The notes under the pieces were generated by a model. It saw only the letters and a program-made list of their open reading frames with translations. It did not search any database and was not told the DNA's origin. DNA of 35,053 nt from an uncultured bacterium (GTDB lineage: Bacteria > Acidobacteriota > Aminicenantia > Aminicenantales > CALLJL01), in the NCBI GenBank assembly GCA_938092135.1, contig CALLJL010000015.1:65522-100574 (forward strand). Reading direction: 5' to 3'. A program made the position numbers and the translations under genes. Of the stretch, positions 15,158 to 22,670 are shown piece after piece. Numbering within the stretch: the stretch's first letter is position 1; the number at the start of each line of letters is the position of its first letter.

Positions 15158-15694
15158 ATGAAAAATAAATTAATGGCCATTTCAGTAGTTTTGCTTTTCC
15201 TTTTTGTCATAACTTCAATGCTTTCAGCCCAGCCTTTGCGGCGACCTGGCGCTTTCTGGCCAGGATTGGGCCCTCGCTGGCAAGAATGGCTTGGCTTAAC
15301 GGCTGACCAGAAATCAAAAATTGAATCTTTGCGACAGACTCACCAGAAAGAAATGCAGGGCCTTTGGGACAAATTGGCAGAATTACAGAAGCAGCTTCGA
15401 GAGGCAAGGCAGGACCCCAAGGCCGACCCCAAGAAGATAGATAGCCTAATTGATGAAATTTTTAAGCTCAGGGCAGCTCAGATGAAAGCTCGAATCAAGC
15501 ATCAGGCTGAAATAGAGAAAGTTCTTACCAAAGAACAGAAAGATAAGCTAGATCAGGCGAAGCAGAGAATGTCTCGATTTCTACAATCCTGTGATTTTTG
15601 CCGGGGATTGGGCTTCTGGAGACCTGCTCCCATTTTCCCAGGTCGGCCGCTCTATAGGATGCACCAACGCTGGTTCCCACGCTGGTGGCGCTGA
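15158..15694 (+). CDS. Spy/CpxP-like periplasmic protein
   Basis: A 178-aa exported protein. The signal peptide (MKNKLMAISVVLLFLFVIT, cleavage near LSAQ) is followed by LGLTADQKSKIESLRQ and, later, VLTKEQKDKLDQAKQRM. These are the two LTxxQ-type helices of the Spy/CpxP/zinc-resistance-associated group of periplasmic chaperones or stress sensors. Between them lie charged amphipathic helices. The C-terminal tail is rich in W, R and P, with a CDFC pair, which is unusual. AAAAGGAGG supports the ATG at 15158 over an earlier in-frame ATG at 15137. A strong terminator follows at 15741. Likely role: envelope stress or metal protection; the partner is unknown. Confidence 0.85.
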   Translation: MKNKLMAISVVLLFLFVITSMLSAQPLRRPGAFWPGLGPRWQEWLGLTADQKSKIESLRQTHQKEMQGLWDKLAELQKQLREARQDPKADPKKIDSLIDEIFKLRAAQMKARIKHQAEIEKVLTKEQKDKLDQAKQRMSRFLQSCDFCRGLGFWRPAPIFPGRPLYRMHQRWFPRWWR

Positions 15695-15740
15695 GGAAAA
15701 AAGCTAGGACCGAGCTTAAACCTGTAAGTTAAGGCCAGAA

Positions 15741-15770
15741 AAGGGGGGAATTATTTCCCCCCTTATTCTT
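15741..15770 (+). terminator. Rho-independent terminator after the Spy-like gene
   Basis: AAGGGGGGAA (15741-15750), a 4-nt loop TTAT, and TTCCCCCCTT (15755-15764) form a 10-bp stem followed by a T-rich run. It lies 46 bases after the Spy-like stop and separates that gene from the FecR-like transcript. Confidence 0.85.
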
Positions 15771-15783
15771 TTCTTTATATTTC

Positions 15784-15813
15784 TTGACGCGATAATAAAT
15801 TTCCCCTTATTAT
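15784..15813 (+). promoter_or_regulatory. Likely promoter for the FecR/DUF6600-like gene
   Basis: TTGACG (15784-15789), 18-base spacer and TATTAT (15808-15813), overlapping a TATAAT at 15811-15816. It follows the terminator directly and would give a leader of about 140 bases before the ATG at 15961. No strong secondary structure noticed in that leader. Confidence 0.5.
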
Positions 15814-15960
15814 AATTTTTGGAAAAAAGAGGCGTCCAATAAAGAGGACAATTGCCATCAAAGGGAAACTAATTTATTGCAGGCAGGAAGGTAATTTTGG
15901 CTTTATTTTGTTCAATCAAAATTGGCATGGAAATTGCTGTTTAATTTTGTGGAGGCTAAA

Positions 15961-17922
15961 ATGAAACAAAAAATTTTATTGATAATAGGCTTGATTTTTA
16001 TATTTTTGGCGCCGCTGCTTTTTTCCCAGGAGGGTTATTATCGATATCAATTCGGTCGAATTCAATATGTTCAGGGTGATGTTATTTTGGAAACAACCGA
16101 AGGAGTGGAAGAGGCAGTTGAAGTTAATTTTGTTGTTACTGAAGGGAATATTCTTAAAACTCGAGAAGGCCGGGTTGAAATTTATCTTGGTCGGGGAAAT
16201 GAACTCCGTCTCGATAACTGGACCATAGTCGAATTTTTATCCCTACCTCGCTCTGAGACTGAAAAAACTAGTTTTCGGATTTCTGAGGGCTCTATATATC
16301 TTCGCCTAAGGAGGCTTAATAGAGAAAAGTCTTATGAAATTCATACAGCTGATGCTTCTTTTTATGTCCTCGAAGAAGGACTTTATCGATTGGATGTAAG
16401 TCCTAAAGATACTCAAATCATTGTTTTTGAGGGGGCAGGTGAAGTTGCTGGCGATGAACGTTCGGTTATTCTTGAGAGAGGGGAAAGATTGCTTGCGGCC
16501 AGAGGAGATCTTGGTTCAATTATGTATTCTTTCCCTGAAAAAGATTCCTTTGCCTCCTGGAATCAAGAACGGGAGACTCGAGATATCAAAGCTTCTTCCC
16601 GTTATCTCCCAGCTGAATTAGCTGAATATGAAGCGGAGCTTGAAGCTCATGGTCGCTGGGTTTATGAAAGACCATGGGGATATGTCTGGGTTCCTATTGT
16701 TATCTATTCTGATTGGCGCCCCTATTATTATGGACGATGGGTCTGGTATCCTTTAATTGGTTGGACCTGGATACCCTATGAGCCGTGGGGGTGGTGCGTT
16801 TTTCATTTTGGTCGGTGGCATTGGCGTTTCGGTTTGGGCTGGTACTGGATTCCTACTACTTACTGGGGGCCAGCCTGGGTTTACTGGTGGTCAGCCTATG
16901 ATTATTACGGCTGGGTACCTCTGAGCTATTACAATCGTCCGGTTGTCATTATCAATAACATTTTTTATGACCGCTATTATGATTCTGTTTATCCCGTTTA
17001 TTCAAGGGCTTTAACTTTAGTTCGTAAAGATCAGCTTATGGCTCCGAAAATTCATGAGGTAGCCCTTCGCGAAAATCAGATTGCAAGCCTCAGTCACCTG
17101 AGTTTAAAGGCGGCTCGAACCGAAGAACTTAAGTCTCTTGTTCGAGCTGACAGTTTACGGAACTTGACAGTTAGCCCATCTGTTTCGCGCGTAGGGATAA
17201 GTGGAGCAGGTTTGACTGAAGAAAAGAGGGTTCTTAAAAGGGAGAACTTGAGCGGCGTAAATGTTTCTCCTTCTTCCTACCTGAATTCGCAGGGCGGCCA
17301 ATCTCCAGTTGCATCTTCTCGCCAAAAACACACCATAGAAACGCCACAACTTCGCCGTATTGATAGCCAAGACCTGAAGCCTTTGACCATAAACCGAAGG
17401 GAGCAAAGTGACTCAGGCGAAAGGAGAATCAGATCAGAATCTAGTTCTTTACCTGGAGTCCGCGTTAATCCGACACCGTCCCTCCCTCAAAAAACAGAGG
17501 CAAAGGAAAACTCCTCCGTCTTCCTCAGGAAAAAAGATGAGGAAAGTCCGCGTCCCAGTCGCCTTTCTTCCTTTTCTTCGCTGCGAGAAAGAGATACCAG
17601 TTTAAGCAATTTTTCGAATCGAACCTCGCCTGTAGGTTACTTTCGGTCTAAATTAGCTGAAAGATCAACCAGTTCTTCCAGAAATATAAGGCCTTCCAGT
17701 CCGTTCTCTGAAAATAGCTCTTCTAATTCAAGCAACTGGAGGTTGCCTTCAGTAACCAGAGTGCCATCAGTAACATCTTTGCCCAGGGTTGAAGTTCCTT
17801 CTTTTTCTTCAAGTCAGAGAAGCTTCTCGCCATCCCGAATCTCACCTCCAAGCATCTCTTCTCGATCATCCTCCGGCTTAGGACCATCCACCTCTTCAAG
17901 AGGAAGTATTAGGAAAAAATAA
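15961..17922 (+). CDS. Exported FecR-domain protein with Trp/Tyr-rich DUF6600-like region and Ser-rich tail
   Basis: A 653-aa protein. A signal peptide (KILLIIGLIFIFLAPLLFSQ) leads into a FecR-like domain (about residues 35-175: GDVILETTEGVEEAVEV, REGRVEIYLGRGNELRLD, GERLLAARGD). A remarkable stretch (about 220-310) then repeats short W/Y/G motifs such as RPWGYVWVP, YYYGRWVWYP, GWTWIPYEPWGW and GWYWIPTTYWGPAWVYWW. This is the DUF6600 pattern that follows FecR domains in exported proteins. The remaining 300 residues are low-complexity, rich in S, R, P and N, probably disordered. GGAGG six bases upstream supports this ATG; an earlier ATG at 15922 is disfavoured. Probably outer-membrane or surface associated; function unknown. 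Confidence 0.85.
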   Translation: MKQKILLIIGLIFIFLAPLLFSQEGYYRYQFGRIQYVQGDVILETTEGVEEAVEVNFVVTEGNILKTREGRVEIYLGRGNELRLDNWTIVEFLSLPRSETEKTSFRISEGSIYLRLRRLNREKSYEIHTADASFYVLEEGLYRLDVSPKDTQIIVFEGAGEVAGDERSVILERGERLLAARGDLGSIMYSFPEKDSFASWNQERETRDIKASSRYLPAELAEYEAELEAHGRWVYERPWGYVWVPIVIYSDWRPYYYGRWVWYPLIGWTWIPYEPWGWCVFHFGRWHWRFGLGWYWIPTTYWGPAWVYWWSAYDYYGWVPLSYYNRPVVIINNIFYDRYYDSVYPVYSRALTLVRKDQLMAPKIHEVALRENQIASLSHLSLKAARTEELKSLVRADSLRNLTVSPSVSRVGISGAGLTEEKRVLKRENLSGVNVSPSSYLNSQGGQSPVASSRQKHTIETPQLRRIDSQDLKPLTINRREQSDSGERRIRSESSSLPGVRVNPTPSLPQKTEAKENSSVFLRKKDEESPRPSRLSSFSSLRERDTSLSNFSNRTSPVGYFRSKLAERSTSSSRNIRPSSPFSENSSSNSSNWRLPSVTRVPSVTSLPRVEVPSFSSSQRSFSPSRISPPSISSRSSSGLGPSTSSRGSIRKK

Positions 17923-18013
17923 CCGAACTTAATTTTTTGGTCCAATTTAAAATAAAAATAATTTTTTACTTTACTTTTTTCCCTTTCAGTGTTATAAGTA
18001 TTCATCCCTTTTC

Positions 18014-18097
18014 AAGAGGCGTGGTTTGGCTACGAGGCGACTGGCAGACGTAAAAAAACCAGGCCTCTTTCAATCTCCTTTGACTGATATTGGAGGT
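18014..18097 (+). promoter_or_regulatory. Structured 5' leader that can hide the ribosome binding site of the next gene
   Basis: AAGAGGC-g-TGGTTT (18014-18027) pairs with AAACCA-g-GCCTCTT (18056-18069): 13 base pairs with one G-G mismatch and a 28-nt loop. Immediately after, ATCTCC (18073-18078) can pair, with one G-T wobble, with GGAGGT (18092-18097), which is the Shine-Dalgarno site of the lipoprotein-like gene. The tandem arrangement of a stable stem and an RBS-masking hairpin is what a translational riboswitch or thermometer would look like. The pairing is seen; regulation is inference. Confidence 0.45.
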
Positions 18098-18104
18098 AAA
18101 AGAC

Positions 18105-18872
18105 ATGATTTGGCACAATCTGATTCAGGTCAACAAGACTGGGAAGACAAAAATTTTTATTGGCCAGGCAGTTTTTATTGTGGCTATCTTGGCTTTTTTG
18201 ATGGCGATAGCTATGTCCTGCCAGAAGACGATGAAAACTGAAGAACAGAAGGCCGAACTAACTGAAATTAACGAATTTACAGGCAAGGTAAAAATGGCGT
18301 GGGGTAAATATTTATATTTACCGGCTGCTCAGGGATTTGATATAGTGGTCGAAGGAAATCTCGAGAGTGGCTCGATAACTGACTTAATTGATAAAGAAGT
18401 AAGAATTAAAGGGAAGATGATGGCTGAGGAGCCATCGCTTTTCATCGCTGACAGCATTGAAATAAAGGAAGGCGAAAATCAATGGCGGACTGTCTTTACC
18501 CGCACTTCTGAAGTCAACTTAACTGATTTTTTTGATCCCGATGAAAGAAATAACTATGTTGCCCTGACCATAACTAATATTAATAAGCCAGCTGAGTGGG
18601 AAGGAAAAGGCAAAGTCAAGGTTTATGGGGCGCTGATTCAAGGAAGTGGGCCGGCAGATAATAGAATTATCCTCTATGATTCTAAGGGGAAAGAGCTGGC
18701 TAAAATAATAGTGGACAATATTTCCGATTACGCTCTTTATTATGTCAAAAAGCTTCGTCTTTATGACAAATTCTGGTTTTATTTAAACGTTAAAGAAACA
18801 GTTGATGCCAAAACGAGGGCCAAAACCAAAGAGATTTTTCGCGCTGATGTTTTATTTGCCGGTCTCTATTAA
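18105..18872 (+). CDS. Putative lipoprotein or anchored exported protein, function unknown
   Basis: A 255-aa protein with an N-terminal hydrophobic segment (FIGQAVFIVAILAFLMAIAMSC) ending in AMSC, a possible but weak lipobox because the -3 residue is A. Downstream, FTGKVKMAWGKYLYLPAA through KEVRIKGKMMAEEPSLFIADSIEI suggests a small OB-fold-like beta-barrel. The rest (VNLTDFFDPDERNNYVALTI, KGKVKVYGALIQG) is strand-rich. No enzyme motif seen. The ATG at 18105 is supported by GGAGG eight bases upstream, over an in-frame TTG at 18090. Its leader is unusually structured. The gene converges with the glucose-6-phosphate isomerase gene (15-base gap). I do not recognise a family. Confidence 0.75.
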   Translation: MIWHNLIQVNKTGKTKIFIGQAVFIVAILAFLMAIAMSCQKTMKTEEQKAELTEINEFTGKVKMAWGKYLYLPAAQGFDIVVEGNLESGSITDLIDKEVRIKGKMMAEEPSLFIADSIEIKEGENQWRTVFTRTSEVNLTDFFDPDERNNYVALTITNINKPAEWEGKGKVKVYGALIQGSGPADNRIILYDSKGKELAKIIVDNISDYALYYVKKLRLYDKFWFYLNVKETVDAKTRAKTKEIFRADVLFAGLY

Positions 18873-18887
18873 AGGTATTCTTTTTAT

Positions 18888-20609
18888 TTAGAATTGTTTA
18901 AAGAAAGAATCAATTAATTTTTCTATTTCTTGCAAGGAAGAAAAATAATCAATCCCAAGATTCATCTGGATTATTTTTTTACCAAGAGAGGAAAGAGCCA
19001 AGTAATCAGCTCTTGCCTGGGCTTCCTTGAGCAAGCCAAAGCTGAGCCAGCCCTCTTTTTCTCCTGGATTTTCCGGAATAATTAAGTCTTGTTCATCTTC
19101 AGCTATAAACTGCCAGAAAAGCCCGTTCTTGAGCCCTCCTTTATGGAGCTGCCCAGTTGAGTGGAGGAAACGGGGTCCCCAGCCAAAGGTTACTGGTCGC
19201 CGAATATATCTAATTAATTTTTTTACGATTCGATCAAAGATCAATCTTGTTTCCCTTTCTGGAGAAAGGAATGCCTGGAGGCTTAAATAGCTGGCCCCTT
19301 GGGCCGCTTTAAGGAAATCACCTATACCTTCCTCGACAGAGCTGTATTGATGAGATGAATAAAGAGTCAGGCCCTTTGAGCTAATTCTATTTCCCAGGTC
19401 GGGAAAATTACCCTTGGCTTTCGATTCCCTTAAAATTTCCCGGGTAAAAACTTTGGTTCTTTCAACATCGGGCTGATCAAAGGGATTTATTTGCCAGAAG
19501 GAGGAAGCTAAGGCAATAGCCCATTCCCAGAGGAAGAAAATAGCCCCGATTTCTTTTTGTGGTTCAAAGGAGAGTAGAAGAAAGGGTATCTCTTGTCGAC
19601 TTAGGATGTCAAGAAGAGAATTAAAGGAGGATTTCGGGCTTCCCAGGCCGATAAGGGCAACATCTTCAAGAGAGACAAGATGGAGAAGTTCTTGCCGGCC
19701 AATAACCGGCAGCAGGCCTTTTTCCTGTTTCCCCGAACTTTCTGCCACCAGTTGCTCGAGCCAATCACCCAAGCCGTCAAGTTCTGGCTCAATCCAGAAA
19801 AGAAGCTTATTGCGGCCCTGAGCTTCAATCGAAGCTAGAAAAGCGGCGGCTAAAGCTGCGGGATTTTCGTCGCCTTTTTCAATTTGGCTAAAGTTTATCA
19901 TCCTTATAGCCGATTCAAGCATGGATAAGATATCAACTCCTCTGAGAGCGGCCGGAAGGAGCCCAAAGATCGTTAGAGCCGAAAAGCGGCCTCCCACTTC
20001 AGGATTGGCCAGCCAGATTTTTCTAAACCCTAGAGAAGAAGCCTTAGAAGCCAAGGCGGAAGAAGGGTCAGTAATTGCCATAAAATGGCTAGGAGCCTTT
20101 TTTTCTCCCAAGGTTTCTAAAGCGCGAGCAAAAAAGTAATGAAAGAGGCAGTTGGTTTCAATGGTTGTTCCTGACTTAGATGAAACAATATAGATTGTTT
20201 TTTGAGGAGGGCAAAGAGATTCCTTAGAAATTATTGCTTTAGGCACAGTGGAATCGAGAATTTCCAAGGAAAGATAATCTGGATTGGGAGGAAAAATTTG
20301 GTTTAATACTTCAGGGGCGAGGCTTGAGCCTCCCATTCCGAAAAGCAAAGCATGGCTAAAACCACTTTCTTTTAAAGATAAAACAAAGTGTTTTATTTCA
20401 GAGGCAAAGGGAAGCATTTCCAGAGGAGCCTCGAGCCAACCCAGCCGGTATATAATTTCCTCCTTTGGTTGCCCCCAAAGGGCTGAGTCTTTTTGCCAAA
20501 TTCTTGAAATAAGATTCTTTTCTTTTATACGTCCCAGGTAAAGGCCTGTAAGATCATCCTTAATTATCATGGTTAACATAGGGAAGGGAAATTCCCGCCT
20601 TTTCCTCAT
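18888..20609 (-). CDS. pgi: Glucose-6-phosphate isomerase
   Basis: A 573-aa cytoplasmic isomerase interconverting glucose-6-phosphate and fructose-6-phosphate. Two SIS sub-domains are visible: MGGSSLAPE (about 92-100) and SSKSGTTIET (143-152) bind the phosphate, followed by VGGRFSALT. Later motifs are NPFDQPDVE and STGQLHKGG. The protein is of the type found as the C-terminal part of transaldolase/glucose-6-phosphate isomerase fusions, here standing alone; no transaldolase part is encoded. GAAGG before the ATG at 20609 supports this start; ATGs at codons 11 and 14 are alternatives. It is divergent from the secreted protein gene at 20757 and convergent with the preceding gene. It links central sugar metabolism to the sugar kinase at 14030 only loosely. 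Confidence 0.92.
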   Translation of the reverse strand: MRKRREFPFPMLTMIIKDDLTGLYLGRIKEKNLISRIWQKDSALWGQPKEEIIYRLGWLEAPLEMLPFASEIKHFVLSLKESGFSHALLFGMGGSSLAPEVLNQIFPPNPDYLSLEILDSTVPKAIISKESLCPPQKTIYIVSSKSGTTIETNCLFHYFFARALETLGEKKAPSHFMAITDPSSALASKASSLGFRKIWLANPEVGGRFSALTIFGLLPAALRGVDILSMLESAIRMINFSQIEKGDENPAALAAAFLASIEAQGRNKLLFWIEPELDGLGDWLEQLVAESSGKQEKGLLPVIGRQELLHLVSLEDVALIGLGSPKSSFNSLLDILSRQEIPFLLLSFEPQKEIGAIFFLWEWAIALASSFWQINPFDQPDVERTKVFTREILRESKAKGNFPDLGNRISSKGLTLYSSHQYSSVEEGIGDFLKAAQGASYLSLQAFLSPERETRLIFDRIVKKLIRYIRRPVTFGWGPRFLHSTGQLHKGGLKNGLFWQFIAEDEQDLIIPENPGEKEGWLSFGLLKEAQARADYLALSSLGKKIIQMNLGIDYFSSLQEIEKLIDSFFKQF

Positions 20610-20756
20610 AATACCTTCATCTTCTAAGACTTTTCTCTTTTAGTCAAGCTTCAATTAAGCCGAGCCTAAACAAAAGGAATAGTTGGCTTGCCACCTTACC
20701 TTTAATTGTGATAATGAAATTTTGAATTATTTTATATATAAAAAGGAGGCAAAAGA

Positions 20757-21167
20757 GTGGCCAGAAGAAATTCTTCTTTACTCCTGGTTATTTTCATTTA
20801 TTTTATTTGCCTTGCGCCATTCTCTTGGGCTCAGGATCAGTCCAAATTGGTTGGTGATTGGCAGATGGTGGTCGAAGCTGAGGGTCAATATTTTTATTTA
20901 TATCTTTCTTTGAAGGAAATGGAAGGCAAGCTTGAGGGTACAATCTCTGAGGCTAGCGGCTTTTTTACCAATTTACCCCTTAACAATTTGAAACTTGAAG
21001 CTGATAAATTAACCTTTGATTTTACCGCTCCCACGCCGCCCGATGGGCTTTCCCGTCTGATTTCAGCTGAATTAAAAATAGCTGCTGATTATGAAAAAAT
21101 GGAAGGCTTTCTGACCATTCCTGATCTTGGTATAACCGCTTCAGCTAATTTGACCAAAAAGAAGTAA
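20757..21167 (+). CDS. Secreted hypothetical protein
   Basis: A 136-aa exported protein with a clear signal peptide (ARRNSSLLLVIFIYFICLAPFSWAQ, cleavage near WAQ). The mature part begins LVGDWQMVVEAEG and has a repeated strand pattern (FYLYLSLKEMEGKLEGTISEA, LKLEADKLTFDF), resembling the small beta-barrel domain of bacterial proteins that open with a WxG/GxW motif (lipocalin-like). No function can be assigned. GTG start with AAAAGGAGG seven bases upstream. It heads a short operon with a DUF2334 protein and a GT2 transferase 20 bases downstream, and is divergent from pgi. Confidence 0.75.
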   Translation: MARRNSSLLLVIFIYFICLAPFSWAQDQSKLVGDWQMVVEAEGQYFYLYLSLKEMEGKLEGTISEASGFFTNLPLNNLKLEADKLTFDFTAPTPPDGLSRLISAELKIAADYEKMEGFLTIPDLGITASANLTKKK

Positions 21168-21187
21168 GGGAAAAATGTTTTTTAATT

Positions 21188-21928
21188 ATGGCCAAAAAAG
21201 TTAAGCCCGCTTTGGTGGTGAGCGTTCATGATGTTACCCCTAAATTTTTCCTTCAAATTAAAAAGATAGTTGATGAACTTAAGAAGGTAGGGGTTTCTGC
21301 TTTAGTCCTAAAAGTTATTCCCAATTATGAGAGTAGGAACAATATCTTACTTTATCCCCCTTTTCTCAGTTGGCTGAGGGAAATGGTCGATTCTGGAAGC
21401 GAAATTGTCCTTCATGGCTTGACCCATTTTCGGCCCCAAGGGCATGAAAGAAGAAAATTAATTCTAAAAGATTGGCTAGCTAGAGGAGAGGACGAGTTTT
21501 CAGATTTGAATGAGGTCAAAGCCGAAAAAAGAATTTTGGAAGGGAAGAAAATCCTTCAGACAGCGGGCTTCCACTGTTTCGGATTCACGGCTCCTACCTG
21601 GCGTATAAGCCAACCAGCCGTTCGGGCCCTAAAACAAGCTGGTTTTTTCTATTTAACAGTTTTGACCGGAATAATCGATCTCATTGACCAACGTCGGATC
21701 TTCTCGCCAGCCTTTGGTCATCAGGGAATACAGAATTTTTTTGAGAGTTTGATGGGCCTTGGCAATAGTTTAGGAAGACTTTTGGTAATGCCCCATTTAA
21801 GATTGATCAGAATTGTCTTTCATCCCCGCCAAATCGACCATCCCAATTTCAAAAAATCTATTGGTTTGGTTTCAAAGTTGCTCCCTTATACCGAACCTAT
21901 GACCTATTCTCTTTTTTTGGGCTCATGA
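21188..21928 (+). CDS. DUF2334 / polysaccharide deacetylase-like protein
   Basis: A 246-aa NodB-fold protein of the DUF2334 type. It shows SVHDVTP (12-18), with the aspartate that normally binds metal; HGLTH (76-80), the His-x3-His metal motif; and a later FTAPTWRISQPAVRAL, matching the family loop. A hydrophobic C-terminal part (NSLGRLLVMPHLRLIRIVFHPRQID) follows. Such enzymes remove acetyl groups from cell-surface polysaccharide, though activity has not been shown for most DUF2334 members. The ribosome binding site is poor (AAGGG is 17 bases away), so translation may depend on the upstream gene. The last 4 bases overlap the glycosyltransferase start (ATGA), implying a coupled pair. Confidence 0.85.
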   Translation: MAKKVKPALVVSVHDVTPKFFLQIKKIVDELKKVGVSALVLKVIPNYESRNNILLYPPFLSWLREMVDSGSEIVLHGLTHFRPQGHERRKLILKDWLARGEDEFSDLNEVKAEKRILEGKKILQTAGFHCFGFTAPTWRISQPAVRALKQAGFFYLTVLTGIIDLIDQRRIFSPAFGHQGIQNFFESLMGLGNSLGRLLVMPHLRLIRIVFHPRQIDHPNFKKSIGLVSKLLPYTEPMTYSLFLGS

Positions 21929-22647
21929 AACCAAAAATTTCAGTTATAATTCCAGCCTATAATGAAGAGAAATATCTTCGGGGGGCGCTCTATTCAGTTA
22001 AAAATCAGAGCTACGATCATAATCTTTTGGAGATGATTGTGGTTAATAATGCCTCCTCTGACCGAACAGCTGAAGTTTTCTACGATTTTTTGGCCCACAA
22101 TGAAATTAGATTTAAAGCTCTCCTGGCCGAAGAAAAGACTTTAGGCGTTTCTAGAGCCAAGAATAAAGGAGCTCTTCTGGCTACAGGGGATGTTTTGATC
22201 TTTCTGGATGCTGATTCTGAAATGAGTACTAATCTGGCTAAGGTTGTGGCTTATTATTATTTGCGTGGTTTCAGGATGGGCATAATCCGTCTAGAACCAA
22301 CCTCTCAAGGCTGGTTGCCTCGGCATTTTTTTCGGTTGATCGAGTTTGGTAAAAGAACCTTTCGGATTGCTGCTCAGATGGGCTACTGTGAGCGCCAGCT
22401 TTTTCTATCCGAAGGAGGATTTAATCCCTTGCTTTATCTTTCGGAAGATCTCGATTTGTTTACAAGGATAAAAAAGAGATTGTGGCGGGAAAATCAGGAT
22501 TTCATTTATATTCGAGAAGCCTTTATTCGGACTTCAACCCGAAGAATGGAACATTTTCCCTTCAAAATAGGCTATTTTCTTATTTTCTTTCAATGGTTTT
22601 TAAGTTTTATTGGCCTTGGTCGAGGAAAATATAGGCCCTATCGCTAA
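21925..22647 (+). CDS. Family 2 glycosyltransferase
   Basis: A 240-aa GT-A fold transferase. The N-terminus ISVIIPAYNEEKYL is the nucleotide-sugar binding strand, VVNNASSDRTAEV follows, and LIFLDADSEM (91-100) carries the DxD-type metal site. EDLDLFTRIKKR near residue 175 matches the ED acceptor motif. The C-terminus (FLIFFQWFLSFIGL) is hydrophobic and could anchor the protein at the membrane. It overlaps the DUF2334 gene by 4 bases; together they probably act on the same surface glycan. The sugar donor is unknown. It converges on the amidase gene. Confidence 0.9.
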   Translation: MKPKISVIIPAYNEEKYLRGALYSVKNQSYDHNLLEMIVVNNASSDRTAEVFYDFLAHNEIRFKALLAEEKTLGVSRAKNKGALLATGDVLIFLDADSEMSTNLAKVVAYYYLRGFRMGIIRLEPTSQGWLPRHFFRLIEFGKRTFRIAAQMGYCERQLFLSEGGFNPLLYLSEDLDLFTRIKKRLWRENQDFIYIREAFIRTSTRRMEHFPFKIGYFLIFFQWFLSFIGLGRGKYRPYR

Positions 22648-22670
22648 GGAAATTTATTCCCTTTCCGGAC

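Noticed and set aside
18026..18241. Small plus-strand open frame overlapping the leader and start of the lipoprotein-like gene
   Set aside because: No ribosome binding site before its TTG, and it runs in another frame through the signal sequence of the real gene; the region is better explained as a structured leader.
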